The notes below the pieces were generated by a model. That model ran no database searches, had not been told where the DNA came from, and saw only the letters and a program-made list of their open reading frames with translations. A stretch of 64,000 nucleotides of DNA, from positions 43,766-107,765 of the forward strand of contig CAZJPN010000089.1 of assembly GCA_964547905.1 (NCBI GenBank), read 5' to 3'. The stretch is from JAJYLM01 sp964547905 (GTDB taxonomy: Bacteria; JAMCPX01). The position numbers and the translations under genes were made by a program. Within the stretch, counting starts at the first letter, position 1; each line of letters opens with the position of its first letter. This document shows, one piece after another, positions 43,861 through 53,048 of this stretch.

Positions 43861-45677
43861 GGCATTTTATCTCCGTGCAAATAGAAATCTATCATATTCC
43901 TCGCTATTGGTGCACTTGCAAATCCGCCGTGGCCGCCATGCTCGACAAGCACGACAACAGATATGCGTGGAGCTTCGTAAGGTGCAAAGGCCACAAACCA
44001 TGCATTGTCCCTGTATATTACGGGTATCTTGGACTCAGGCACATTTTTGAATGCGCTTTCCTTTATAACCTGGGCTGTCCCTGTTTTACCTGCAACCTCG
44101 ATATCCTTGAGTCTTGCACCGGGTGCAGTTCCGCCTTGTTCATTAACAACCCCTAATAAACCTTTTCTGACGACATCGAGTATCTTCTCACTCACCCCCA
44201 ATCTTGATACGATGTAATCTTGTGTAGTAGCCGTGGGCGAAAACAGAAGGTGAGGCCTCAGTATGCTGCCGCCATTGGCTATTGCAGAATATGCAACAAG
44301 CAGTTGCAGAGGGGTTACAAGATCGTATCCCTGACCTATCGCAATCGGTGGTGTATCTCCGGGGTACCATGGCTCATGAAATGTTTTCTCCTTCCATTGA
44401 GAGGTTGGAACAAGCCCTGCTTGCTCCGAAGGCAGATCAATGCCCGTTACTCTTCCAAACCCGAGCAGCCGTGCGTACTTTGCAATCGTATCAACACCAA
44501 GCAATGTTCCAAGCCTGTAAAAATAGGTATCGCATGACTGTACGATAGCCTTATGCATATCAACTATACCATGCCCGCCCTTTTTCCAATCATGGTATAT
44601 CCTGTTTCCCAAAACAAAATATCCGGGATCGAAGATCGTTGTACTCGGCTTTATGACATGCTCGTTCAAACCGGCTATCGCGAGCACAGACTTGTATGTT
44701 GATCCAGGCGCAAACATACCCTGTATGCACTTGTTCTCGAGAGGGTGATAGGGATCGTCTAACACGCTGTTCCACTGGAGAGGGGTCAAATGCGATGAGA
44801 ATTCATTTATATCGTACGAAGGCTCGCTTATCATCGCGAGTATGGCACCGGTTGATGGATCCATTGCAACAGCACATCCTACGTATCCCTGCATCAGCTT
44901 CGAGGTATAATCCTGAAGTTTTGCATCTATCGTCAACGTTATAGGAGTGCCCTGAACAGGGTCTATATACGTATAAGTCTTTATTTCTTTTCCTGTCGCA
45001 TCCACTAACTTTACAATAGCTCCATCTTTCCCTCGCAGTTGCTGATCGTACATCTTCTCTATACCGTATTTCCCTATAAAATCTCCACTTACATACGTTG
45101 CTTTCATAGCTTTATTAAAACTGCCGAGCTCTTGATCGCTAATCTCTCTTACATAACCGAGAACATGGGACATATCTGTGCCGTCCGTATATAACCTCTT
45201 CGTCTGCCACTGAACCGTTGTACCCGGTAAAAAGGGCTTATCTGCAAGTATTTGAGAAACCTGATCCCAAGAAAGGTACGGATCTATCAGCACCGGCGTA
45301 TAAGAAAATCCGTCCCATGATGACAATTTTGTGTTTATATCACGAACAGATATATTTAATATTTTGGATAATTTTTCTTCTTCTGTATCCTTAAACTCGG
45401 GTGGTATTGTGTATAAAGAATAACTGACACTGTTATCCGCAAGCAATTCACCGTTTCTATCATATATGTTGCCGCGTGGTGCTATGACATCTATCCTGCG
45501 AAGATGGTTATTTTGAGAATAAAATTCAAGCTGTGACCCCATGTAAATCTGAAGATACCACAACCTTAAAACAAGTATACAAATAAACAGGGATATTATT
45601 ATAAATATTATCCTGTAGGTATTCCTTATATCGAACGACTCGGGATCATAAACATTGAACTCGTCATTCACAGCCAT
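43857..45677 (-). CDS. mrdA: Penicillin-binding protein 2 (elongasome transpeptidase)
   Basis: A 606-residue membrane-anchored DD-transpeptidase. One helix at about 22-44 anchors it; a dimerisation domain with RGNIYDRNGELLADN follows. The catalytic motifs are S326-TYK329, S381-C-D383 and KTGTAQ near 534. It crosslinks peptidoglycan for rod-shape growth with RodA. It starts 4 bases after mreD ends, behind AGAAGGTG. Confidence 0.96.
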   Translation of the reverse strand: MAVNDEFNVYDPESFDIRNTYRIIFIIISLFICILVLRLWYLQIYMGSQLEFYSQNNHLRRIDVIAPRGNIYDRNGELLADNSVSYSLYTIPPEFKDTEEEKLSKILNISVRDINTKLSSWDGFSYTPVLIDPYLSWDQVSQILADKPFLPGTTVQWQTKRLYTDGTDMSHVLGYVREISDQELGSFNKAMKATYVSGDFIGKYGIEKMYDQQLRGKDGAIVKLVDATGKEIKTYTYIDPVQGTPITLTIDAKLQDYTSKLMQGYVGCAVAMDPSTGAILAMISEPSYDINEFSSHLTPLQWNSVLDDPYHPLENKCIQGMFAPGSTYKSVLAIAGLNEHVIKPSTTIFDPGYFVLGNRIYHDWKKGGHGIVDMHKAIVQSCDTYFYRLGTLLGVDTIAKYARLLGFGRVTGIDLPSEQAGLVPTSQWKEKTFHEPWYPGDTPPIAIGQGYDLVTPLQLLVAYSAIANGGSILRPHLLFSPTATTQDYIVSRLGVSEKILDVVRKGLLGVVNEQGGTAPGARLKDIEVAGKTGTAQVIKESAFKNVPESKIPVIYRDNAWFVAFAPYEAPRISVVVLVEHGGHGGFASAPIARNMIDFYLHGDKMP

Positions 45678-45681
45678 AACA

Positions 45682-46182
45682 TTACACCTTCTGGTTTACC
45701 AATCCGGCTTTTAATTTCTGACTTACGGACGGAAGGTATTTGAATAAGAGGTAAGCAAACGCCATATTTGCAGGTACCTGTTGTAAAGCTGTGAATACCG
45801 CCGCATGAAACAACATCATGCGGTTGGAAAGGATTGAAAGGATAAGTACAACCAAAGGATAAAACAGCGTACCGAATGCCGCAATGGTGACTATTGCTGC
45901 ACCCTGCGATCTGTCAAAAAACTTTTTTAAAAAGATGAGCACATAGAAAACCGACAGATATGAAAATATATAAAACCATATACTCCCAGCACTGAATAAG
46001 GAAGCGGCATAAGATATTACAATAATCGATGCCAAGGCAGCATAGTAGCTATAGAAGAAGACCACATAGGCCACCAGCATCAATAATATATCCGGGGATA
46101 GATAAAAGGGCAGATAATTGTTGAGCATGGATTGAATAATAGAACACAAAATTACGAAGGCCAACCAGATTGCATACTTCAT
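45682..46182 (-). CDS. mreD: Rod-shape protein MreD
   Basis: A 166-residue inner-membrane protein with about five helices and few charged residues, in the standard mreBCD-mrdA-rodA order. The assignment rests on that position and on size and topology, since MreD sequence is poorly conserved. It starts in ATGA overlap with mreC. Confidence 0.9.
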   Translation of the reverse strand: MKYAIWLAFVILCSIIQSMLNNYLPFYLSPDILLMLVAYVVFFYSYYAALASIIVISYAASLFSAGSIWFYIFSYLSVFYVLIFLKKFFDRSQGAAIVTIAAFGTLFYPLVVLILSILSNRMMLFHAAVFTALQQVPANMAFAYLLFKYLPSVSQKLKAGLVNQKV

Positions 46183-47006
46183 TGTTTCTCACCGGTTATT
46201 ATCATTACATAATTCAATCTATTTATATCAATCTCCGGTTGAATGGTAATATCTTTAAAAAGCCATCCAGACGAAGTATTCTTTACATCTATAACCTTTC
46301 CGATGTTTATACCCCCGGGGAATACGCCATCGTTTCCACCGGTTACCAAAACATCACCCTTGTTTATCTGGGCGTTGGAAAGCACATACAAAAATCTGAG
46401 ACGATCAGACCCTGTACCATTTACAATTCCCCTCACCCTTGTTTGTTCGTCAACACCTTCGATAAAGCTATTTATATCCGTCAAAAGCAGTATTCTAGAT
46501 ACATGATGCCCAAGTTTTACCACCCTGCCTACGGCTCCAGACGTTGATATAACCCCATCCCCTTTTTTAATGCCGTCAAGCTCGCCCTTGTTCACGGTTA
46601 TCGATTTAAATATACTGCTTACGTCTCTTCCAACGACCATCGCAGTAATATAAGACACGTTATTATGCGGCAAAGGCAGATTAAGTATTTTGAGAATATT
46701 GTTATACTTTATTTCCACATCTTTGAGCATGTCCAATTTCAACTGGAGCATACCAATCTGCCTTTTTAGGTCAGCGTTATCTTTTTTAACATGCACAATA
46801 TCTATATAGTTACTCCAAATTCCTTTTAGTCCGTTTACACCTTGAGCAGCGGTGGACATAGCAATTGCCCCGCCTTGAAAAATGATTTTTGAAGGATAAA
46901 CGAATGGTCCATGTGAAAATATGTCCGAATAGACAAGCTGGAAGGACACTATCAGGATCATTATTACGATTATATGTCTGTGATGTTTAACAAGCCAGTC
47001 CCACAT
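46179..47006 (-). CDS. mreC: Rod-shape protein MreC
   Basis: A 275-residue bitopic protein: one helix at about 10-28, a coiled-coil at about 60-90, and the two beta-barrels of periplasmic MreC with VVGRDVSSIFKSITVNKG and GGNDGVFPGGINIGKVIDV. It organises PBP2 and RodA on the periplasmic side. A weak ribosome site precedes the ATG, 59 bases past mreB. Confidence 0.95.
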   Translation of the reverse strand: MWDWLVKHHRHIIVIMILIVSFQLVYSDIFSHGPFVYPSKIIFQGGAIAMSTAAQGVNGLKGIWSNYIDIVHVKKDNADLKRQIGMLQLKLDMLKDVEIKYNNILKILNLPLPHNNVSYITAMVVGRDVSSIFKSITVNKGELDGIKKGDGVISTSGAVGRVVKLGHHVSRILLLTDINSFIEGVDEQTRVRGIVNGTGSDRLRFLYVLSNAQINKGDVLVTGGNDGVFPGGINIGKVIDVKNTSSGWLFKDITIQPEIDINRLNYVMIITGEKQ

Positions 47007-47065
47007 GGTATACTCATTTATTTATGAAAAGAAATATTGAATTGGAAACAGCTCATGGAAAAGGT

Positions 47066-48100
47066 TCATGTCACCAGAACCTTGCTTAGTTTTGCCAGTT
47101 CATCGAGTACTTTACCGCTCCCCTTTACAACACTCGTAAGAGGATCATCCACAAGGATCACAGGCAATCCGGTATGTTCTCGTATAAGTACATCAAGGTT
47201 ACGCAGCATGGACCCCCCGCCCGAAAGCACAATACCCCTTTCTACGATATCCGCGGCAAGTTCAGGGGGAGTATGTTCGAGTGCTTCTTTGATAACATCG
47301 ATGATCAATTCAAGAGGTTCCTGAAGTGCATCTCGTATTTCCTCATCCGTTATTTCCAGTATCTTCGGTATGCCGGTAAGCAGATCCCTTCCGCGCACGT
47401 CATATTTTAGAGGGGTATTCAGCGGATATGCACTACCTATCGATATCTTTATCTCTTCGGCCGTAGACTCACCTATAAGCATGTTGTATTTCTTCTTCAT
47501 GTAATTGACTATCGCGGTGTCCATCCTATCTCCGCCTACCTTTATGGATCTCGAATAAACAACGCCGGATAACGATATCACGGCAACACCCGTTGTTCCA
47601 CCGCCTATGTCCACAATCATGTTGCCCGAGGGCTTTGTTATGTCAAGTCCTGCTCCGATAGCCGCTGCCATCGGTTCTTCTATAAGAAAAACCTCTTTTG
47701 CACCGGCGGACTCAGCGGACTCTTTTACTGCCTTCTTCTCTACAGGCGTGAGGCCAAGCGGTATGCATACGATGATCCTCGGCCTCATCAACGTATAATG
47801 ATTATTCTGTGCCTTGTTTATGAAGTACTTCAGCATCTGTTCCGTAACATAGAAATCGGCTATCACTCCCTCCCTGAGGGGCCTTATGGCGGATATATTA
47901 CCCGGGGTTCTTCCAAGCATCTTCTTAGCTTCGTTGCCTACGGCAAGTATCCTTTTTACACCATGACTATCTGTATAGATGGCAACAACAGACGGTTCGT
48001 TCGCAACAATGCCTTTCCCTTTTACGTAGACAAGCGTGTTAGCTGTTCCCAGATCTATGCTCAGGTCGTTTGAAAATAAACTTACAAAGAATCCAGTCAT
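47066..48100 (-). CDS. mreB: Actin-like cell-shape protein MreB
   Basis: A 344-residue actin homologue. Phosphate-1 motif SIDLGTANTLVYVKGKG lies at 14-30, phosphate-2 VDIGGGTTGVAV near 165, and the adenosine motif GIVLSGGGSMLRN near 290. It directs the elongation machinery. AGGAG precedes the ATG; the argG stop is 8 bases upstream. Confidence 0.97.
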   Translation of the reverse strand: MTGFFVSLFSNDLSIDLGTANTLVYVKGKGIVANEPSVVAIYTDSHGVKRILAVGNEAKKMLGRTPGNISAIRPLREGVIADFYVTEQMLKYFINKAQNNHYTLMRPRIIVCIPLGLTPVEKKAVKESAESAGAKEVFLIEEPMAAAIGAGLDITKPSGNMIVDIGGGTTGVAVISLSGVVYSRSIKVGGDRMDTAIVNYMKKKYNMLIGESTAEEIKISIGSAYPLNTPLKYDVRGRDLLTGIPKILEITDEEIRDALQEPLELIIDVIKEALEHTPPELAADIVERGIVLSGGGSMLRNLDVLIREHTGLPVILVDDPLTSVVKGSGKVLDELAKLSKVLVT

Positions 48101-48108
48101 TATGTCTC

Positions 48109-49293
48109 CTAAAATCTTTTTAATCTCAGCGCATTTATCTTGATAAATCCCTCTGCATCTTTTTGATTATACACATACTCCTCCTCAAATGTAGCCAGAG
48201 ACTGATTGTAAAGAGAGTAAGGTGATCTTCTTCCGGCAACTGTTACATTCCCCTTGTATAATTTCAATCGAACATCCCCTTTTACCCTTTGCTGTGTCTC
48301 ATCAATGAACTTTTGCAGCGCAATCCTTTCAGGGGAAAACCAGTAACCATAATAAACCATTTCTGCATATCGGGTAATCATGCTGTCCTTCATATGGTAA
48401 ACCTCCCTGTCGAGTGTTATGGATTCTATTGCTCTATGTGCTTGATGCAGTATCGTACCTCCTGGCGTTTCATAAACACCCCTTGATTTTATACCAACAT
48501 ACCTGTTTTCTACGAGATCAACCCTACCTATTCCGTTCCTGCCGCCTATCTTGTTAAGTTCCTGAAGCAGTGAAAGCGGTTTCATCTTCTTGCCGTTCAA
48601 TGCAACAGGATTTCCTTTTTCGTAAGATACCTGTATGTAGGTAGGTTTATCAGGGGCTTTTTCAGGCGGGGTCATAAGGGTATACATGTCGGCTGGAGGC
48701 TCTGACCATGGATCCTCCAATATGCCTCCTTCATAGCTTATATGGAATATGTTCCTGTCGCTCGAGTAAGGTTTATCTTTCGTCGCTGTAACAGGAATGC
48801 CGTGTTTTTTGGAATACTCGATAAGCTGGGTACGCGATTTGAATTCCCATTCCCTCCAAGGCGTAATAACACGGATCTTGGGATCTATCGTATAGTACGT
48901 CAACTCGAATCTGACTTGATCATTCCCCTTGCCTGTTGCACCGTGTGATACAGTATCGGCACCAACCTCTTTTACGAGTTCCATTTGTGTTTTTGCAATT
49001 AAAGGCCTTGCTATTGATGTCCCAAGCAAATATGCGCTTTCATATATTGCGTTAGCCCGAAGCATCGGGAATATATAGTCGGACACAAAAACGTCTTTAA
49101 CATCTTTAATGTAAGCCGCTTTTGCGCCCGTTTTCAAAGCTTTAGTTCTGATTGCCTTAAGGTCTTCACCCTGACCGAGGTCTGCTATGAATGCGATAAC
49201 CTCACAGTTATATGTTTCCTTCAACCAACTCAGGATAACGGATGTATCCAGACCACCGGAATATGCTACCACAACCTTCTTTATCTCTTTCAC
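48109..49293 (-). CDS. argG: Argininosuccinate synthase
   Basis: A 394-residue cytosolic enzyme joining citrulline and aspartate in arginine synthesis. The PP-loop YSGGLDTSVILSWL is at residues 10-23; SHGATGKGNDQVRFE and SDRNIFHISYEGG follow. It starts at GTG with AGGAGG in front. It sits within the Hsp70/TPR to mreB run, which is unusual for an arginine gene, with no other arg gene nearby. Confidence 0.96.
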   Translation of the reverse strand: MKEIKKVVVAYSGGLDTSVILSWLKETYNCEVIAFIADLGQGEDLKAIRTKALKTGAKAAYIKDVKDVFVSDYIFPMLRANAIYESAYLLGTSIARPLIAKTQMELVKEVGADTVSHGATGKGNDQVRFELTYYTIDPKIRVITPWREWEFKSRTQLIEYSKKHGIPVTATKDKPYSSDRNIFHISYEGGILEDPWSEPPADMYTLMTPPEKAPDKPTYIQVSYEKGNPVALNGKKMKPLSLLQELNKIGGRNGIGRVDLVENRYVGIKSRGVYETPGGTILHQAHRAIESITLDREVYHMKDSMITRYAEMVYYGYWFSPERIALQKFIDETQQRVKGDVRLKLYKGNVTVAGRRSPYSLYNQSLATFEEEYVYNQKDAEGFIKINALRLKRF

Positions 49294-49295
49294 TT

Positions 49296-49886
49296 CTACC
49301 TCCTTTGATTATTAAAAGTTACAATACCGTTTCTCAACAGCATAGCAAGATTTCTCATAAATATAAATCTGTCAATACCGCTTAAAGTGAGCAATTCATC
49401 GATGCTTAAATTACCGTCTATCATAGAAAGAATATATGCAGATTCTTTCGTTAAATTGATCTTCATAATCTCTTCCATACTCATTTTTAATTTTACGACA
49501 TAACCGGTATCACCAATTTCGCTTAAATAATCTTTCAATAACAATCCCTTTGTAGTATCAAGGAATTTCTGCGCTTTTTCGTCTTCAGGGTTGTCGTGAA
49601 TAATCATCTGAAGGAGTTCATATGCAGGATCGAATTGATTCTTGCCTATCAATCTTATGGCTTCGTCAAGCAATCCCTTGTAGATCACTTTTTTATCTTC
49701 AAAGGGCACTTCTTCTTCTACAGACCGGATGTAATCCATTGCGAGTTCATTATCTGGATCAAACTCAAGTACTTTTTTCCACATTTTTTGAGCAGCTACG
49801 AAATCACCCTGAGCAAAGCTGTCGAGTCCCGATTCGAAGATATGCAGGATATTCTCATTTTTTAAGATATCTTCGGGATTATTCAT
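49296..49886 (-). CDS. TPR protein with C-terminal winged-helix-like module
   Basis: A 196-residue protein. TPR-like helical pairs cover about 12-115. The end, 145-191, is a small module with LTKESAYILSMIDGNLS and LLTLSGID followed by LAMLLRNGIV. The same pattern occurs at residues 21-69 of the J-protein two genes upstream. The ATG at 49886 shares bases with the Hsp70 stop (TGATG); a GTG one codon earlier is an alternative. No function is known; it probably works with the Hsp70. Confidence 0.75.
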   Translation of the reverse strand: MNNPEDILKNENILHIFESGLDSFAQGDFVAAQKMWKKVLEFDPDNELAMDYIRSVEEEVPFEDKKVIYKGLLDEAIRLIGKNQFDPAYELLQMIIHDNPEDEKAQKFLDTTKGLLLKDYLSEIGDTGYVVKLKMSMEEIMKINLTKESAYILSMIDGNLSIDELLTLSGIDRFIFMRNLAMLLRNGIVTFNNQRR

Positions 49887-51463
49887 CACTCGTCTTTCAA
49901 ATCAATTTCATAAAGATGCGCCTCATCCGACATAGCCTTGATCTCATCCTCGGTAAGCTTACTACTCGACATTATCTCTATCTTATTTTCGAGCCCTGTA
50001 TCTACATCAACAGCAGATACATTTACTATTCCATTGTTGTCGATATCGAAGCTCACATCTATTCTCGGCTCCCCCTTTTTTGTCATTCTTATACCGGATA
50101 GTATAAACTCGCCAAGCAGTTCGTTTTCTTCTGCCAACTGATTTTCTCCCTGAAAAACCCTTATTCTGACAGCAGTCTGATTGTCGTAGGATGTTGTAAA
50201 TGTATGACTCTTTTTTACGGGGATATTCGTATTTCTCTCTATTATCTTTGCAAATTCTCCGCCATGCGTTTCAATCCCGAGGGACAGGGGTGTAACATCA
50301 AGAAGAAGCATATCGGTAGAACCTTCCGAAAGCGATACTGCGTCTATTGCAGCCCCTATAGCTACAACTTCATCGGGATTTACACCCTTGTGTGATGCCT
50401 TTCCAAAAAATTTTTTTACCCTCTCGACAAGCATTGGCATACGGGTCTGCCCGCCAACGAGTACAATTTCATTTATATCGGTTGGCTTGAGGTCTGCATT
50501 TTTTAAAGCTTCTTTAACTATATTTATGGTCTTATCTATAAGATCCTCAGATAATTGTTCAAGCTCGTTACGTGTAATTCTTCTGGTATAGTGCCTCGGT
50601 CCCGTCTTATCATAAGCAATGAAAGGAAGGTTAACCATTGATTCCATTGAACCTGAAAGTTCTATCTTTGTTTTCTCCCCTGCCTCCTTTAATCTCTGTA
50701 ATGCCATCCTATCCGAGCTTAGATCGCTCCCTATTGTCTCTTTTATTTCCTTTATAAACAACTGGATAAGTCTATTATCTATATCCTCACCACCGAGGTA
50801 TGTATCCCCTGCTGTAGATATAACTTCGAATACACCTTTGTGTATTTCAAGTATAGATACATCAAACGTTCCGCCACCGAAATCATAAACGAGCACCATT
50901 TCATCATCAACGTGCCTGTTGAGACCATAAGCTATTGCTGCTGCTGTAGGTTCATTGATGATCCGCATAACATCGAGCCCGGCGATCTTACCGGCATCTT
51001 TTGTCGCCTGTCTCTGATTATCGTTAAAATAAGCAGGTACTGTTATGACTGCCTCTTTTACCTCTTCGGACAAATATTCCTCTGCAACTTTCTTCATATC
51101 TATAAGAATCATGGCAGAGATTTCCGGAATACTGTAGTCTTTACCGCCGATATTGATTCGGACGTCTTCATTTGGACCCTTTGTCAACTTATAAGCAATA
51201 TTTTTTTTGGCAATCTCTACCTCCTGAGAATCAAACCTTCTGCCTATAAGCCTTTTAAAGGCAAACACCGTGTTATCCGGATTAATAACAGCCTGACGTT
51301 TTGCCAGGTTTCCAACAAGTTTTTTATTATCCTTGGTTATAGCGAAGTACGAAGGTGTTATTCTATAACCAGCCTTATTGGGAATTACGACAGGCTGCTT
51401 GTTTGCCATTACAGCCACACATGAATTGGTGGTACCAAGATCTATTCCAATAACTTTACCCAT
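49886..51463 (-). CDS. Hsp70 (DnaK-like) chaperone lacking the helical lid
   Basis: A 525-residue Hsp70. The ATPase domain is complete: GIDLGTTNSCVAVM at 7-20, VYDFGGGTFDVSI near 190 and IVLVGGQTRMP near 335. The substrate-binding beta-domain is present, with PLSLGIETHGG and a run ending VSAVDVDTGLENKIEI. It stops about 30 residues later, where DnaK continues through a helical lid of roughly 100 residues. It starts at ATG 51463 after AGAGG, overlapping the J-protein stop by coupling. Myxobacterial SglK/StkA are comparable extra DnaK-like proteins in surface and motility functions; that link is only by analogy. Confidence 0.88.
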   Translation of the reverse strand: MGKVIGIDLGTTNSCVAVMANKQPVVIPNKAGYRITPSYFAITKDNKKLVGNLAKRQAVINPDNTVFAFKRLIGRRFDSQEVEIAKKNIAYKLTKGPNEDVRINIGGKDYSIPEISAMILIDMKKVAEEYLSEEVKEAVITVPAYFNDNQRQATKDAGKIAGLDVMRIINEPTAAAIAYGLNRHVDDEMVLVYDFGGGTFDVSILEIHKGVFEVISTAGDTYLGGEDIDNRLIQLFIKEIKETIGSDLSSDRMALQRLKEAGEKTKIELSGSMESMVNLPFIAYDKTGPRHYTRRITRNELEQLSEDLIDKTINIVKEALKNADLKPTDINEIVLVGGQTRMPMLVERVKKFFGKASHKGVNPDEVVAIGAAIDAVSLSEGSTDMLLLDVTPLSLGIETHGGEFAKIIERNTNIPVKKSHTFTTSYDNQTAVRIRVFQGENQLAEENELLGEFILSGIRMTKKGEPRIDVSFDIDNNGIVNVSAVDVDTGLENKIEIMSSSKLTEDEIKAMSDEAHLYEIDLKDE

Positions 51464-51465
51464 AA

Positions 51466-52467
51466 TCAATCCTCTATTAAAGATTTTATTTCATTTATCA
51501 TTATCTCAGCACGAGAATTAGCAGGTTCTATTTTTTTTATAGTCTCATACACCTTTAATGCATTTCTGTACAGTTTAAACTTCATGTATATGTCTCCAAG
51601 CATTTCGTGCGCCTTAATATTATTCGTATCATATTCCAATGCCACCTGTGTATAATCCTTCGCATTCAACAAGTCATTATGTTGTAAATAATAATCAGCC
51701 ATTAGTAAAGGTATTCTTGAGTCCTTGACATTCTTTAAGATGCCAACTTCTTGCAAAGCTTGGTCAAGCATATTTTTATCGAGTTTTTCCTTGATAAGGG
51801 CAATCCTCTGTTCCATGGTGGGTTCAATAGATTGGAGTTTCTCAAACTTTACCGTTTCTTCAATATGAACAGATCCTTTTACGCGATCCCCCGCATTATA
51901 CGACGGTGATAATACCTGGGTATGCGATAGTTTTGATTTTGAGTTTGTTAAGGCCGCATCATACCATTTTTTTTTCTTTGGATCATAAAGTACCTCATAT
52001 GCCTCTGAAAGTTTCTTGAAAATGGTGTTGAGTTTATCCTTGTAATTGCCTATGTTTTTTTTGAAATACCTATCCGGATGGTAAATTTTAGAAAGCTCGA
52101 AAAACTTTATTTTAACCTGCTCGGGTTTTATATTAAAAGGCACAGATAGTATCTGATAAAAGGTGCCTTTTTGTACCGTATCTGCCATCTTTTCTATAGC
52201 ACTACGTTCATCTTCACTTAATTCAATACTATTGTTTCCACCGCTGCTCACAGGCTCAAAACCGTCGATCAAAAAGACCTTTTTATCCCACAACGACTTT
52301 ATAACCTCAATAGCTTCATCATAAGGCAGACCACTCAGGGACGCAATGTCTTCAACAGAACTCACTTCATCTATTCTTGACAGCAAATAACCTTCGATAG
52401 GCGTAAGTTTCAGATTGTTGTATGATAGCGCAGGATTCAGTTTTGGTACACCATTTATAAAATCCAT
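51466..52467 (-). CDS. J-domain co-chaperone with N-terminal module and C-terminal TPR
   Basis: A 333-residue protein with three parts. Residues 21-69 form a winged-helix-like module (LTPIEGYLLSRIDEVSS, LSGLPYDE, KKVFLIDG). A J-domain spans about 102-170 with HPD at 130-132. TPR helices occupy about 240-330. J-domains stimulate Hsp70 ATPase; the Hsp70 is the next gene. No zinc or glycine-rich regions of ordinary DnaJ are present. No Shine-Dalgarno sequence precedes the ATG; a start further in is possible but would cut the module. Confidence 0.85.
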   Translation of the reverse strand: MDFINGVPKLNPALSYNNLKLTPIEGYLLSRIDEVSSVEDIASLSGLPYDEAIEVIKSLWDKKVFLIDGFEPVSSGGNNSIELSEDERSAIEKMADTVQKGTFYQILSVPFNIKPEQVKIKFFELSKIYHPDRYFKKNIGNYKDKLNTIFKKLSEAYEVLYDPKKKKWYDAALTNSKSKLSHTQVLSPSYNAGDRVKGSVHIEETVKFEKLQSIEPTMEQRIALIKEKLDKNMLDQALQEVGILKNVKDSRIPLLMADYYLQHNDLLNAKDYTQVALEYDTNNIKAHEMLGDIYMKFKLYRNALKVYETIKKIEPANSRAEIMINEIKSLIED

Positions 52468-52516
52468 ATAACAGAATCTATATCCATATAATTTAAAATG
52501 CTTCTCTCGTTAGCCA

Positions 52517-52747
52517 TCATCCTATAATTTCAAGATTATACCTTTTTCCCTTTTTACCACTCGCAGCAAGAAGTATCGTTCTTATAGCCTTGGCATGGTT
52601 GCCCTCTTTTCCGACTATTTTTCCAACATCATTTTTTGCAACCTTCAGCTCAAGAACAACAGTATGTTCTCCCTCTATCTCCGTGACATTAACCTCATCC
52701 GGATTATCCACCATAGCCTTCGCTATCTTTTCTATAAGCTCCTTCAT
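52517..52747 (-). CDS. khpA: KH-domain RNA-binding protein KhpA
   Basis: A 76-residue single KH domain. The GxxG loop is in VGKEGNHAKAIRTIL. KhpA binds RNA and in some bacteria partners with KhpB/EloR in cell elongation control. The usual rpsP-khpA-rimM-trmD neighbours are absent. AGGAGGG precedes the ATG. Its place just upstream of the Hsp70/mre cluster is notable given that link. Confidence 0.92.
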   Translation of the reverse strand: MKELIEKIAKAMVDNPDEVNVTEIEGEHTVVLELKVAKNDVGKIVGKEGNHAKAIRTILLAASGKKGKRYNLEIIG

Positions 52748-52748
52748 C

Positions 52749-53048
52749 TTACCCTCCTTGTTTTTTTATAGTTCCTATTTTTTGCCTTTTCAGCATCTCT
52801 TCTTTATACTTTGAATAAAGTATTTTCCATTCCTCGCTTCCCTCTGGCACTTTTCTTGATAATGAGGCTATTTTATCCCTTACTCCTTTATCAATAAATT
52901 CATTGAATTTTTCGAAGTCCGAAAATCCATTCTTAACAGCAGCAAGTATCTCTCCCCTTCTTGTAGGGTCTATAAGATGTTTCGTTATAAGATTACTTAC
53001 AATGTTATGGGATAAATTGCTTATTCTTTCATCGCTTAAGCGGCTCAT
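52749..53048 (-). CDS. DUF507 protein, copy A
   Basis: A 99-residue protein with the DUF507 pattern near its start (LSDERISNLSHNIVSNLI). It is highly charged and helical and lacks membrane segments. It ends one base before khpA and starts in an ATGA overlap with the second DUF507 gene. Function unknown; the family is common in deltaproteobacteria and Aquificae. Confidence 0.85.
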   Translation of the reverse strand: MSRLSDERISNLSHNIVSNLITKHLIDPTRRGEILAAVKNGFSDFEKFNEFIDKGVRDKIASLSRKVPEGSEEWKILYSKYKEEMLKRQKIGTIKKQGG

